This document shows, in pieces, positions 31,992 to 41,304 of a stretch of DNA of 64,000 nucleotides. Every line of letters starts with the position of its first letter. The first letter of the stretch is position 1. This DNA is from DASRYH01 sp035687245 (lineage in GTDB: Bacteria; Actinomycetota; Coriobacteriia; Anaerosomatales; PHET01), in NCBI GenBank assembly GCA_035687245.1, contig DASRYH010000008.1, positions 1 to 64,000 on the forward strand. Direction: 5' to 3'. A model generated the notes under the pieces. It did no database searches and was not told the origin of the DNA. It saw only the letters and a list, made by a program, of their open reading frames with translations. Made by a program: the position numbers and the translations under genes.

Positions 31992-34658
31992 ATGCCCCAG
32001 CGCACGATCGCAGTTATCGACGGCAACAGCCTGCTGCACCGCGCGTTTCACGCACTGCCTGAGTCGATGACGGCGCCCGACGGGCGACCCACCAACGCCG
32101 CGTACGGCTTCATCTCGATGCTTCTCAAGCTCATGGCCGACATCCGGCCCGACGGCCTGGTGGTCGCGTTCGACCGCGGCATGCCGGCCTTTCGGCGGGA
32201 GGCCCTTCAGCAGTACAAGGTGCACCGGCCGCCGACCGCTGAGTCGCTTAAGGCGCAGTTCCCGATGGTCAAGCACCTGCTCGAGTCGATGTCGGTTCCA
32301 ATCGTCGAGATCGAGCAGTGCGAAGGCGACGACGTGCTGGGTACGCTCGCCAAGCGTGGCACCGAGCAGGGGATGCGCGTGCTGCTCGTGACGGGTGACC
32401 GCGACGCTTACCAGCTCGTGAACGAGAACGTCAGCGTCGTGACCACCAAGAAGGGCGTCTCCGAGATCGTTGTCTTCGGGCCCGCTGAGGTCTACGAGCG
32501 CTACGGTGTTACGCCTTCGCAGGTGCCGGACTACCTCGGCCTCAAGGGCGATACGAGCGACAACATCCCCGGCGTGCCGGGCATTGGCGAAAAGACCGCC
32601 GCCAAACTGCTACAGCAGTACGGCGACATGGACACGATCATCGCTTCTGCCGAAGAGATCGGCGGGCGTGCAGGCGCGAGCATCGCCGAGAACGAAGAGG
32701 CTGCGCGCGCGAGCCGCACGGTGGCCACTATCTGGTGCGACGTGCCGATCGAGCTCGACCTCGCAAGTGTGGAGTTCGGTCACTTCGACCGCGCCGCGCT
32801 CGCGCAGGCCTTCGGCGAGCTGCGTTTCACTTCGATGCTCGACCGCGTGCTAGCGCTCGCTGCCCCCGGCGACGGTGCTGGGGACGCGGGGCCGGCTGTG
32901 GGCGCGAGCGAGGCCGGCGTACCGGCCGCTGCGTGCCGCGACTGCGTGAAGGGTGCTGCCGCCGAGACTGCCATGCGCGGCTGGATGCAGACGGGCGATG
33001 CGTGGCTGGGCGTGGCGATGGGTGTGCCCACCGACACGCTCTTCGCAGACTCTCGCGAGCTGGCGGTTGCCGGTCCCGGCGCTGTGGCCGTGAGCGATGG
33101 CGACGGAGTGCCCGCGCTGCTAGGAGAGCTGCTGGCGGGTGCTCGGGTGGCCGCTGCCGACGTCAAGGCACTGGCCGCCGAGATATGTCCCCCCGACGAG
33201 TCGGAGGCCTGCCGCCGTTCGCTGGAGCTGGACGACGCCAAGCGCCTCTTCGACTGCGGCATCGCGGCCTACTTGCTCGAATCCAACCGCTCCTCCTACG
33301 ACCTCTCGTCGCTGCACGCAGACTACCTCGGCACACCCGCCCCTCAGGCCTCCGACCAGGTTCCCGAGGCGGCAGTGGCAGCCCAGCTCGCCGCCGATCT
33401 CGCGCCTGAGCTCGAGCGACGCCTCGAGCAGGACGGCTCCACCGGCGTCTTCCGCGACATCGAGATGCCGCTGGTACCCGTGCTGCTGCACATGGAGCGC
33501 GTGGGCGTTGGTCTCGACACGAGCGTGCTTGCATCGCTTGCCGAAGAGACGCACACGGCCATCGATCGCCTTCGTGGCGAGATCTTCGAGCTCGCGGGCG
33601 TCGAGTTCGTCATCGACTCGCCCAAACAGCTTGCCGAAGTGCTCTTCGAGAAGCTGCAGCTGCCGGTGCAGAAGCGCACCAAAACGGGCTTTTCCACCGA
33701 CGCGAGCGTGCTGGCGGCGCTCGCCCCGCTGCACCCGATCGCGGAGAAGATCGTCTCGTACCGCGAGATGACCAAGCTCACCAGCACCTATCTCGAGGCA
33801 CTGCCGCGAATGGTGCGTGGTGACCGCAGGCTGCACACGTCGTTCAACCAGACGGTGGCGGCCACGGGACGGCTCTCGTCCTCGAACCCGAATTTGCAGA
33901 ACATCCCGGTGCGCACCGACTTCGGCCGAAGGATCCGCGCCGCGTTCGTGCCTGCCGAGGCCGGCGACGTGATCGTGGCGGCCGACTACAGCCAGATCGA
34001 ACTGCGCATCCTCGCGCACCTTTCGGCAGACCAGGGCCTCATCGATGCCTTCACGAGTGGCGAGGACTTCCATACTGCTACCGCCGCGCGAGTCTTCGGC
34101 GTGGATCCCGATGCGCTCGAACCGGGGATGAGGGCGCGCGCCAAGGCCGTCAACTTCGGCATCGTCTACGGGCAGTCGGCGCACGGACTTGCCGACACTC
34201 TCAAGATCACGCACGTCGAGGCGCAGGGGATGATCGACCGCTACTACGCAGCGTACCCGGGTGTCAGGCGCTATCTGGACGAGACGGTGGCGAGCGCTCA
34301 CCGCGACGGCTTCGCCACCACGCTCTACGGCCGCAAGCGCCGCATCCCCGAGCTCATGAGCTCCAACTACAACCTGCGATCCTTCGGCGAGCGTACCGCC
34401 ATGAACCACCCGATGCAGGGCACGGCCGCCGACATCATGAAGCTGGCGATGATCGAAGTGCACCGCAAGCTGCACGCCTCAGGCCTCTCCGCACGCATGG
34501 TGCTGCAGGTTCACGACGAACTCGTCTTCGAGTCGCCAGTCGCCGAAGTCGAGGCGCTCTCCGCGCTCGTATGCGAGGCGATGTCAGGTGTGGCGGCGCT
34601 GTCGGTGCCGCTCGAGGTGAGCGTGGGCAGCGGTCCGGACTGGGCGCAGGCGAAGTAG
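31992..34658 (+). CDS. polA: DNA polymerase I
   Basis: 888 residues. The 5'-3' exonuclease domain (residues 1-290) has VIDGNSLLHRAFHA, ECEGDDVLGT-like EQCEGDDVLGT and GLKGDTSDNIPGVPGIGEKTA. The middle domain lacks the DxE and other acidic residues of a 3'-5' exonuclease, so proofreading is probably lost, as in Taq and Bacillus enzymes. The polymerase domain has motif A DYSQIELRILAHLS (D665), motif B RAKAVNFGIVYGQSAHGL and motif C VLQVHDELVFE. It fills repair gaps and removes RNA primers, in keeping with uvrA, uvrB and uvrC in the same region. Confidence 0.97.
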   Translation: MPQRTIAVIDGNSLLHRAFHALPESMTAPDGRPTNAAYGFISMLLKLMADIRPDGLVVAFDRGMPAFRREALQQYKVHRPPTAESLKAQFPMVKHLLESMSVPIVEIEQCEGDDVLGTLAKRGTEQGMRVLLVTGDRDAYQLVNENVSVVTTKKGVSEIVVFGPAEVYERYGVTPSQVPDYLGLKGDTSDNIPGVPGIGEKTAAKLLQQYGDMDTIIASAEEIGGRAGASIAENEEAARASRTVATIWCDVPIELDLASVEFGHFDRAALAQAFGELRFTSMLDRVLALAAPGDGAGDAGPAVGASEAGVPAAACRDCVKGAAAETAMRGWMQTGDAWLGVAMGVPTDTLFADSRELAVAGPGAVAVSDGDGVPALLGELLAGARVAAADVKALAAEICPPDESEACRRSLELDDAKRLFDCGIAAYLLESNRSSYDLSSLHADYLGTPAPQASDQVPEAAVAAQLAADLAPELERRLEQDGSTGVFRDIEMPLVPVLLHMERVGVGLDTSVLASLAEETHTAIDRLRGEIFELAGVEFVIDSPKQLAEVLFEKLQLPVQKRTKTGFSTDASVLAALAPLHPIAEKIVSYREMTKLTSTYLEALPRMVRGDRRLHTSFNQTVAATGRLSSSNPNLQNIPVRTDFGRRIRAAFVPAEAGDVIVAADYSQIELRILAHLSADQGLIDAFTSGEDFHTATAARVFGVDPDALEPGMRARAKAVNFGIVYGQSAHGLADTLKITHVEAQGMIDRYYAAYPGVRRYLDETVASAHRDGFATTLYGRKRRIPELMSSNYNLRSFGERTAMNHPMQGTAADIMKLAMIEVHRKLHASGLSARMVLQVHDELVFESPVAEVEALSALVCEAMSGVAALSVPLEVSVGSGPDWAQAK

Positions 34659-34719
34659 GGGAGCCTGCGGCTCAGAACGTATTGGGACACGAGAGCGGCC
34701 GTGCGCGACTGGCCGTGCG

Positions 34720-35391
34720 CTAATCCGCCTCGCGGCGCGTACGCGAGATGTTGGAGACGAGCAGTGCTACCACCGTGACCAGGTAGATCTGCCCGATCAG
34801 CGCCTCGAGGATCGCGACCATGCGTGCGATGTCTGACCCCGGCACGAGGTCGCCATAGCCCACCGTCGACAGCGTGATGAAGCTCCAGTAGACGAAGTCG
34901 GATGGCCTTGCGAGGCCGATATCCGCGAAGAAGATGCCGGTGATGCGCTGGATAGCGCCGGCTACCACCACGAAGAACAGGCCCACCAGCAGGTAGATGC
35001 AGATGGCGCCAACCACCGTCTGTATGGTGACCTTTCGGTGTTGGCTCAACCGCCGCGCGATGGCGACGGGGATGATGGCGACCAACACCAGCATGAGGAC
35101 GTAGTAGGCGAAGGTCTCGAGCTGGGGCAGGTTCATGACGGTGGCGGCGACGACCACCACGAGCGCAACACCGCAGGTGATGGCCACAAGCCTACGGGTT
35201 CGAGGGTGTGAGTCCGAGGTGGAGACGGCAAGCATCGCGGTGAACGACTGCGCCCCCACGAGCAGCACCGCGCCCCAGCCGCCTGGATCAACCATCGCCA
35301 GCAGCCCGATCGTTGCGATGATCGCGAGCAGGAGGGGAAAGTAGCGGTCGAGCGCGTCGCGCACCTGACGCTGCACCTGCACGCACCTCAC
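34720..35391 (-). CDS. Two-TM-type potassium channel family protein
   Basis: Up to 223 residues with about six hydrophobic segments; the last two flank a pore loop with the selectivity filter STVGYGDLVPG. An ion-channel-2 type monomer with four extra N-terminal helices, no RCK or cyclic-nucleotide domain. GTG at 35391 gives the longest form; GTG at 35376 has GAGGTG eight bases upstream and may be the real start. It probably conducts K+; gating is unknown. It is convergent with polA. Confidence 0.82.
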   Translation of the reverse strand: MRCVQVQRQVRDALDRYFPLLLAIIATIGLLAMVDPGGWGAVLLVGAQSFTAMLAVSTSDSHPRTRRLVAITCGVALVVVVAATVMNLPQLETFAYYVLMLVLVAIIPVAIARRLSQHRKVTIQTVVGAICIYLLVGLFFVVVAGAIQRITGIFFADIGLARPSDFVYWSFITLSTVGYGDLVPGSDIARMVAILEALIGQIYLVTVVALLVSNISRTRREAD

Positions 35392-35511
35392 TTGTTCGTG
35401 TCGGCACCCTAGGGTCGTTCGCCCGCGCGAGCCGGTTCGCGCAAGGTGATAGTAGCCGAATGGCCGATTCGGCGGGGAAGATGCGCCCTAGCACAACGGG
35501 TCACACGACGC

Positions 35512-35517
35512 TATACT
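35512..35517 (+). promoter_or_regulatory. -10 element of rpsA
   Basis: CTATACTG, 167 bases upstream of the rpsA start, implying a long leader (about 35524-35678). The leader holds two copies of CTGTAGGCGACG (35592-35603 and 35627-35638). No clear -35. Confidence 0.5.
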
Positions 35518-35659
35518 GTCGCCTTGGTGTCTGGAAAAGGTGTAGATACGCCCGGCACCGTGACAATATTGGCCCCTCGACATGTGTAGTCCTGTAGGCG
35601 ACGACGAGGTTGAACGCGACCCAACGCTGTAGGCGACGGCATGACCCGGGGGCCCCGAG

Positions 35660-35676
35660 TTTGGAAGGGGTCCAAA
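35660..35676 (+). promoter_or_regulatory. Hairpin presenting the rpsA Shine-Dalgarno sequence
   Basis: TTTGGA-AGGGG-TCCAAA: a perfect 6-bp stem with AGGGG in the loop, ending 2 bases before GTG 35679. It would influence ribosome access and could be a site for S1 autoregulation. Confidence 0.5.
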
Positions 35677-35678
35677 GA

Positions 35679-37121
35679 GTGACCGAGCAGGAGAACAACG
35701 GAACGATTATCGAGCAGACTTCGTACACCGATGAGGAGATGCACGCCCTTATCGATGGCACGATGACCATGTTCGACGACGGTGACCTGGTCACCGGTAC
35801 CATCGTCCGGGTCGAGCGCGACGAAGTGCTGCTCGACATCGGTTACAAGTCCGAAGGCGTCATCCCGTCGCGTGAGCTGTCGATTCGCAAGGACGCCAAT
35901 CCCGCTGACATCGTCAACGTCGGCGACAAGGTCGAGGCCCTCGTCCTCCAGAAGGAAGACAAGGACGGCCGCCTGATCCTCTCCAAGAAGCGTGCGGAGT
36001 ACGAGCGCGCCTGGAGCAAGATCGAAGAGAAGTTCGAAGCTGGCGAGAATGTCGAGGGCGAGGTCATCGAGGTCGTCAAGGGCGGTCTCATCCTGGACAT
36101 CGGCCTGCGCGGCTTCCTGCCGGCATCACTCGTCGACCTTCGTCGCGTCAAGGACCTCTCGACCTACATGGGCCGCACCCTCGAGGCGCGGGTCATCGAG
36201 ATGGACCGCAACCGCAACAACGTCGTCTGCTCGCGCCGCGTGGTGCTCGAGGAAGGCCGCAAGCACGAGCGCGCCGAGATCCTCGGCAAGCTGCAGAAGG
36301 GCATGATCCTGCCGGGTAACGTCTCCTCGATCGTCGACTTCGGCGCATTCGTGGACCTCGGCGGTATCGACGGTCTGGTTCACATCTCCGAGCTCTCTTG
36401 GAGCCACGTCAACCACCCGTCCGAGGTCGTCAAGGTCGGCGACCCGGTCAACGTTCAGGTGCTCGACGTCGACCTCTCCCGCGAGCGTATCTCGCTGGGT
36501 CTCAAGCAGACCACCGAGGACCCGTGGAAGCAGCTCGTCAAGAACTTCCCGGTCGGCTCGATCATCGAGGGCGCTGTGACCAAGCTCGTGCCGTTCGGCG
36601 CGTTTGTCGAGCTGGGTGACGGTGTCGAGGGCCTCGTCCACATCTCCGAGATGGCCAAGGGCCACGTGGAGACGCCGGACCAGGTTGCTGCCGTCGGCGA
36701 CAAGGTTCACGTCAAGGTCATGGACATCGACGAGGAGCGCCGCCGCATCTCGCTGTCGATGCGCTCTGCCGCCGAGACCCTCGGCTTTGAGATCGAGATC
36801 GCCGGTCGTCCCGAGGGCGAAGAGGGCGAAGAGGCTGAGGCCGTCGAGGGCGAAGAGGCCGTCGAGGGCGAAGAGGCCGCTGCTGTCGAGGAGACCGCTG
36901 AGGTCGAGGTTGCCGAAGAGGCCGCCGAGGCTGAGGTCGCTGAAGAGCCTGCCGCCGAGGTCGAGGTTGCCGAGGAGCCCGCTGCCGAGGCCGAGGTCGC
37001 CGAAGAGGCTGCCGAAGAGGTCGTCGAGGCTGAGGCCGAGGCTGCCGAAGAGGCCGCTGAGGAGCCCGTCGCTGAGGCTGAGGTTGCCGACGAGGCTGTC
37101 GAGGCTGAGGAAGCCGAGTAG
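35679..37121 (+). CDS. rpsA: Ribosomal protein bS1
   Basis: 480 residues. Four S1 RNA-binding domains are visible, beginning near GDLVTGTIVRVERDEVLLDI, GENVEGEVIEVVKGGLILDI, GMILPGNVSSIVDFGAFVDL and GSIIEGAVTKLVPFGAFVEL, the number usual in actinobacteria. The C-terminal ~100 residues are a low-complexity acidic repeat made of Glu, Ala and Val (EVAEEAAEAEVAEE-type units), with no Lys or Arg. GTG at 35679 is used, with GGAAGGGG 8 bases upstream. The protein helps the ribosome capture mRNA. Confidence 0.95.
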   Translation: MTEQENNGTIIEQTSYTDEEMHALIDGTMTMFDDGDLVTGTIVRVERDEVLLDIGYKSEGVIPSRELSIRKDANPADIVNVGDKVEALVLQKEDKDGRLILSKKRAEYERAWSKIEEKFEAGENVEGEVIEVVKGGLILDIGLRGFLPASLVDLRRVKDLSTYMGRTLEARVIEMDRNRNNVVCSRRVVLEEGRKHERAEILGKLQKGMILPGNVSSIVDFGAFVDLGGIDGLVHISELSWSHVNHPSEVVKVGDPVNVQVLDVDLSRERISLGLKQTTEDPWKQLVKNFPVGSIIEGAVTKLVPFGAFVELGDGVEGLVHISEMAKGHVETPDQVAAVGDKVHVKVMDIDEERRRISLSMRSAAETLGFEIEIAGRPEGEEGEEAEAVEGEEAVEGEEAAAVEETAEVEVAEEAAEAEVAEEPAAEVEVAEEPAAEAEVAEEAAEEVVEAEAEAAEEAAEEPVAEAEVADEAVEAEEAE

Positions 37122-37144
37122 CCGTTCGTCCATTAGTTCGGAAT

Positions 37145-37179
37145 CGGGGCCGGGAGCGCTACGCTTCCCGGCCCCGTTT
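37145..37179 (+). terminator. Terminator after rpsA
   Basis: CGGGGCCGGGA (37145-37155) pairs perfectly with TCCCGGCCCCG (37166-37176), with an inner GCG/CGC, and is followed by TTTGT. Confidence 0.75.
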
Positions 37180-37229
37180 GTACTAGGCTGGGACTGTTAG
37201 TCCGACTGCTTGGCGGGAGTTGCTACACA

Positions 37230-37844
37230 TTGCTCATCATCGCGCTCACCGGGGGGCTGGGCTCAGGCAAGAGCACGGCTGCGACCTACTTCGCATCGCG
37301 CGGCGCCATCATTCTGGATCTGGATGAGCTGGCCGCGCGTCTGCTCACGCGGGGAAATCCCGTTCTTCGCAAGGTAGTGAAGGAGTTCGGCGAAGACATC
37401 TTGGACTTCGACGGCTCGCTGAATCGTCGTGCCCTTGCCGCCAAGGCCTTCATCGATCGCAAGTCCGCGGACCGGCTTAACGGCATCATCCACCCGGCAC
37501 TCGCACGCGAGATCGGACCTGCGCTCACGAGTCTTCGGCTCATCGAGGTGCCGCCATCGGTCGTGGTTCTGGAGATCCCGCTGCTCGTGGAGGCGCCGGT
37601 CTTCATCGAGCTGGCCGACCAGGTCCTCGCTATCTCCGCGCCCGAGACCGTGCGCATCGCGCGTGCAGTCGTCGCCGGCTACGAGGAACTGGACGCGCGC
37701 AGCCGTGTTGCCCTGCAGGCAAGCGATGAGCAGCGCTCAGCGATTGCGGACGTCACGATCATCAACGACGCCGACCGGGCAACCTTCATGGACAAGCTCG
37801 ACGCTTACTGGGAAGAGTACGTCGCGGCTTCGCCCCTGACCTGA
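37230..37844 (+). CDS. coaE: Dephospho-CoA kinase
   Basis: 204 residues, normal length. P-loop GGLGSGKST at the N-terminus, DLDELA for substrate binding, the IIHPAL motif of CoaE, and a lid region around residues 135-160. It phosphorylates dephospho-CoA, the last step of CoA synthesis. TTG at 37230 is the start; GGGAG lies 11 bases upstream. Its TGA overlaps the ATG of the next gene by one base. Confidence 0.95.
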   Translation: MLIIALTGGLGSGKSTAATYFASRGAIILDLDELAARLLTRGNPVLRKVVKEFGEDILDFDGSLNRRALAAKAFIDRKSADRLNGIIHPALAREIGPALTSLRLIEVPPSVVVLEIPLLVEAPVFIELADQVLAISAPETVRIARAVVAGYEELDARSRVALQASDEQRSAIADVTIINDADRATFMDKLDAYWEEYVAASPLT

Positions 37845-38440
37845 TGGGTCGCCAGAGTCCTTGGGCGCTGCACCGCCTCGCGATCGTGGCAATCGTGCTG
37901 ATACTCGGCGCGATCACTCTGTTGTTCCTGCGCGGCCCCGAGGGCTGGCAGCGTCGCTACTACCCGTTGCGCTACCAGCAGGCCATCGAAGACTCCGCGA
38001 TTCGGCACAAGGTGTCGCCGTACCTGATCGCCGCGGTCATCGAGGCCGAATCAGACTGGGAGCCTTCGGCCGAGTCGAAGGTGGGCGCTACCGGTCTGAT
38101 GCAACTGATGCCATCTACGGCCAAGCAGTTCGCGCGATGGAAGCGCGTTGACGCTGAGAGGTTCCCTCCCGACAAGTTGAGCGACCCCACCGTCAACATC
38201 GAGTACGGAGCGGCCTACCTGCGCTATCTTGTGGAGCGCTACCATGAGGTCGAGGCGGCGCTCGCCGCCTACAACGCCGGACTTGGTCACGCCGACGCGT
38301 GGGTGGCCCGTGGCGGCAACATCCGCGACCACATCGACTTTCCTGAAACGAAGCACTTCGTTCTGAAGGTCTCGCGTGGCAAGGACCGCTACGAGGCCTT
38401 GTATCCGGCAGCCTTCGAAGCCTGGAGAGAGACGCAGTGA
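37844..38440 (+). CDS. Membrane-anchored lytic transglycosylase (SLT)
   Basis: 198 residues. An N-terminal helix (LAIVAIVLILGAITLLFL) acts as an anchor or uncleaved signal. The SLT domain has the catalytic Glu in AAVIEAESDWEP, then ATGLMQLMPSTAKQFA and YGAAYLRYLVERY with AAYNAGLGHADAW. It cuts the glycan strands of peptidoglycan. It overlaps coaE by 1 base and uvrB by 4, so it is in the same operon. Confidence 0.92.
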   Translation: MGRQSPWALHRLAIVAIVLILGAITLLFLRGPEGWQRRYYPLRYQQAIEDSAIRHKVSPYLIAAVIEAESDWEPSAESKVGATGLMQLMPSTAKQFARWKRVDAERFPPDKLSDPTVNIEYGAAYLRYLVERYHEVEAALAAYNAGLGHADAWVARGGNIRDHIDFPETKHFVLKVSRGKDRYEALYPAAFEAWRETQ

Positions 38441-40545
38441 GTGACCAGAAACGGCTTGGACTTCCTCAGACCAACGCGGGAACGCGCCCGCTACGCGTTG
38501 TAGCGCCCTTCGAGCCCTCAGGCGACCAGCCGCTGGCAATCGAGCAGCTTGCCGAAGGCATCGAAAGCAAGATGCGTCACCAGACGCTTCTGGGCGTCAC
38601 CGGCTCGGGCAAGACCTTCACGATGGCGAAGGTCATCGAGTCGGTGCAGAAGCCGACCCTAGTGATGGCACCCAACAAGACGCTCGCCGCGCAGCTTGCC
38701 TCCGAGCTCAAGGACTTCCTGCCGGACAACGCCGTCGTCTACTTCGTCAGCTACTACGACTACTACCAGCCCGAGGCCTACGTCCCGCAGACCGACACCT
38801 TCATTGAGAAGGACTCATCGATCAACGAGGAGGTCGAGAAGCTGCGGCATGCGGCCACGGCTGCCTTGCTCTCGCGGCGTGACGTCGTGGTGGTGGCGTC
38901 GGTGAGCTGCATCTACGGTATCGGTTCACCTGAAGACTACGCGGGCATGGCCGTCTTCCTCGACATCAGCAAGGGCTACGACCGCGACCAGCTCATGCGC
39001 GACCTCATTGAGATCCAGTACGACCGCAACGACTTCGAGGTCGACCGCGGCACCTTCCGCGTACGCGGCGACGTCATCGACGTCTTCCCGCCCTACGCCG
39101 ACCACCCCATCCGGGTCGAGTTCTTCGGCGACGACATCGAACTGATCGCCGAAGTGGACCAGCTCACCGGCGAGGTGATCAACCGCTTCGATTCGATCCC
39201 CGTCTGGCCGGCGACGCACTACGTCACCGAGAAGACCAAGATGGCGCAGGCGCTTGGCACGATCGCTGAAGAGCTGCGAGTGCGGCTCGACGAGCTGAAG
39301 TCGGCGGGCAAGCTTCTTGAGGCGCAGCGCCTTGAAATGCGCACGAACTACGACCTCGAGATGCTCGAGACCATGGGCTTCTGCACCGGCATCGAGAACT
39401 ACTCGCGCCACCTCGACGGCCGCAAGCCGGGCGAGCCGCCCAACACGCTCATCGACTACTTCCCGGACGACTTCTTGTGCATCATCGACGAGAGTCACGT
39501 GACCGTGCCGCAGATACGTGGCATGCACGAGGGCGACCGCAGCCGCAAGATCACACTGGTAGAGCACGGTTTCCGGCTCCCGAGCGCGCTGGACAACCGC
39601 CCGCTGCGCTTCGACGAGTTCGACCAGCGCGTGCCGCAGTTCGTCTACGTTTCGGCGACTCCCGGCGACTACGAGATGAGAGTCGCCGAACAGGTCGTGG
39701 AGCAGATCATCCGTCCGACCGGCCTCATCGACCCCGAAGTGATCGTGCGCCCGGTAAAGGGTCAGATCGACGATCTCATCGGCGAGATCAAGGAGAGGGT
39801 GGAGCGCGACGAGCGTGTCTTGGTCACCACGCTCACCAAGAAGATGGCCGAAGACCTTACGGACTACCTCTTTGAGCAGGGCATCAAGGTGCGCTACCTG
39901 CACAGCGACATCGCCACGCTCGAGCGCGTGGAGATCCTGCGCGACCTGCGCGCGGGCGTGAACGACGTGGTCGTGGGCATCAACTTGCTGCGCGAGGGGC
40001 TCGACCTGCCCGAGGTGTCGCTGGTCGCGATCCTGGATGCCGACAAAGAAGGCTTCCTGCGCAACTTCCGGTCGCTCATCCAGACGATTGGTCGCGCCGC
40101 GCGAAACGTATCGGGCCAGGTCATCATGTACGCCGACAGGACTACCGACTCGATGAAGCTCGCCATCGACGAGACCAACCGGCGTCGCGCGAAGCAGGTC
40201 ACATACAACGAAGAGCACGGCATCGAGCCGCAGACGATTCGCAAGGCGATCGCCGACATCGTGCAGTACGTCCGCTCGGGCGAGACCGAAGACCTGCCTG
40301 CGCTTGAAGCAGCACGGGAACTCGCGCAACTGCCGCGCGGCGAGGCGCTTCGGCTCATCTCGTCGATGGAAGAAGAGATGGCCTACGCAGCCGAATCGCT
40401 CGACTTCGAGACCGCTGCGCGCCTGCGCGACCAAGTGGTTAAGCTGCGCGCCGAGATCGAGGGTTCCGAGGCAGGGGACGTGCTCGCGAACCTGAAGAAG
40501 GGCGCTCGCAAGGGGAGCGCATTCGGCAAGAGGAAGCGGCGCTAG
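38437..40545 (+). CDS. uvrB: Excinuclease ABC subunit B
   Basis: 702 residues. P-loop GVTGSGKTFTMAK, beta-hairpin region VSYYDYYQPEAYVPQTDT, DESH box (CIIDESHVTVPQ), ATPGDYE, the VGINLLREGLDLPEVSL motif, QTIGRAARN and a C-terminal UVR domain (EEEMAYAAESLDFETAARLR). It loads onto damaged DNA with UvrA and recruits UvrC. Start GTG at 38437 overlaps the transglycosylase stop. No LexA box is visible in front of this operon. Confidence 0.97.
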   Translation: MSDQKRLGLPQTNAGTRPLRVVAPFEPSGDQPLAIEQLAEGIESKMRHQTLLGVTGSGKTFTMAKVIESVQKPTLVMAPNKTLAAQLASELKDFLPDNAVVYFVSYYDYYQPEAYVPQTDTFIEKDSSINEEVEKLRHAATAALLSRRDVVVVASVSCIYGIGSPEDYAGMAVFLDISKGYDRDQLMRDLIEIQYDRNDFEVDRGTFRVRGDVIDVFPPYADHPIRVEFFGDDIELIAEVDQLTGEVINRFDSIPVWPATHYVTEKTKMAQALGTIAEELRVRLDELKSAGKLLEAQRLEMRTNYDLEMLETMGFCTGIENYSRHLDGRKPGEPPNTLIDYFPDDFLCIIDESHVTVPQIRGMHEGDRSRKITLVEHGFRLPSALDNRPLRFDEFDQRVPQFVYVSATPGDYEMRVAEQVVEQIIRPTGLIDPEVIVRPVKGQIDDLIGEIKERVERDERVLVTTLTKKMAEDLTDYLFEQGIKVRYLHSDIATLERVEILRDLRAGVNDVVVGINLLREGLDLPEVSLVAILDADKEGFLRNFRSLIQTIGRAARNVSGQVIMYADRTTDSMKLAIDETNRRRAKQVTYNEEHGIEPQTIRKAIADIVQYVRSGETEDLPALEAARELAQLPRGEALRLISSMEEEMAYAAESLDFETAARLRDQVVKLRAEIEGSEAGDVLANLKKGARKGSAFGKRKRR

Positions 40546-40563
40546 GGGCTCGCGGGCAGCGGC

Positions 40564-41202
40564 CTAGGGTGCGTACTGCTCTTCGACTGCGGTGACCACG
40601 CCGTTTTGGACGGTCAGCCAGTAGCCGTCGGCGCGAAGTGCAGCGGTGTCCTCGTTGTTGGCGCTCAGGTAGCCCGCGAAGGTGGCGACGTCGGTGTCGT
40701 AGCCGCCGACTACCGAACCCTCGCCCGGTCGCGTGGTGAGCCGCACGACGGTATCGGCCGCCAACTTGAGCGTGCTTGGACTCTCATCCTCATTGACGAT
40801 GAAGTAGTCGTTTGGAGGAGGAGACTCCTCGCCGGCCTTGGTAGCTGCCTTTGCGGCGGCCTCGCCGGTGAGGTAGGTCGCGAAGTCCACCACGATCTTG
40901 CCGGGAGCACCGGGCGTCACTGACTTCACGAAGCCGAACTGCCGCTTGTCGGCTGGCTGGTTCGCCGGCGGCTGCGTGGAGGGCTGTGTCTGCGGGGGCG
41001 TCTCCGGGGTCTGGTTCAGCTTGTCGGAGAGATCCTGGACCTGCTTGTCAGATGCCTCAAGCCGCTGCATGACGCTGGAGAGGCTGCCTTGGAGCTTCGT
41101 GACACGGCCGCGCTCCGCGATGGACATGGCGGCGCTGCCTGCCACGATACCCAGCACCAGTGCGATCACCGCCACTGCCCACAGCCGTCCGTTCGAGTGC
41201 AT
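40564..41202 (-). CDS. Membrane-anchored protein with coiled coil and extracytoplasmic domain
   Basis: 212 residues, not assigned to a named family. One N-terminal helix (LWAVAVIALVLGIVAGSAAM), a short coiled coil (about residues 30-65), a Pro/Gln/Thr-rich linker (ETPPQTQPSTQPPANQPA) and a globular part with VDFATYLTGEAA and NDYFIVNEDES motifs. The latter resembles a domain seen in actinobacterial surface proteins whose role is unknown. ATG at 41202 has GGAGG upstream; the longer frame up to 41274 lacks one. It is convergent with uvrB. Confidence 0.65.
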   Translation of the reverse strand: MHSNGRLWAVAVIALVLGIVAGSAAMSIAERGRVTKLQGSLSSVMQRLEASDKQVQDLSDKLNQTPETPPQTQPSTQPPANQPADKRQFGFVKSVTPGAPGKIVVDFATYLTGEAAAKAATKAGEESPPPNDYFIVNEDESPSTLKLAADTVVRLTTRPGEGSVVGGYDTDVATFAGYLSANNEDTAALRADGYWLTVQNGVVTAVEEQYAP

Positions 41203-41269
41203 GCGCGCCTCCGATTCCCTAGCAGATCTCACAACGATGCTAGCCGTACGGGGCGGGGATTGCACCCCC

Positions 41270-41298
41270 TTCACACGGTGTAAGCGTCGGCGTATGCT
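41270..41298 (+). promoter_or_regulatory. Promoter of the CadC-like gene, leaderless
   Basis: TTCACA (41270-41275), 17-base spacer, TATGCT (41293-41298). The expected start point coincides with the ATG at 41305, so the mRNA is probably leaderless. This is the best -35/-10 pair I found in the window. Confidence 0.6.
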
Positions 41299-41304
41299 GC
41301 CTAT

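Noticed and set aside
31992..34658. Proofreading activity in PolA
   Set aside because: The middle domain lacks the acidic residues of the 3'-5' exonuclease motifs.
36810..37121. DNA repeat array in the 3' part of rpsA
   Set aside because: The repetition is at the protein level (Glu/Ala/Val units), not a satellite or CRISPR; spacing is irregular.
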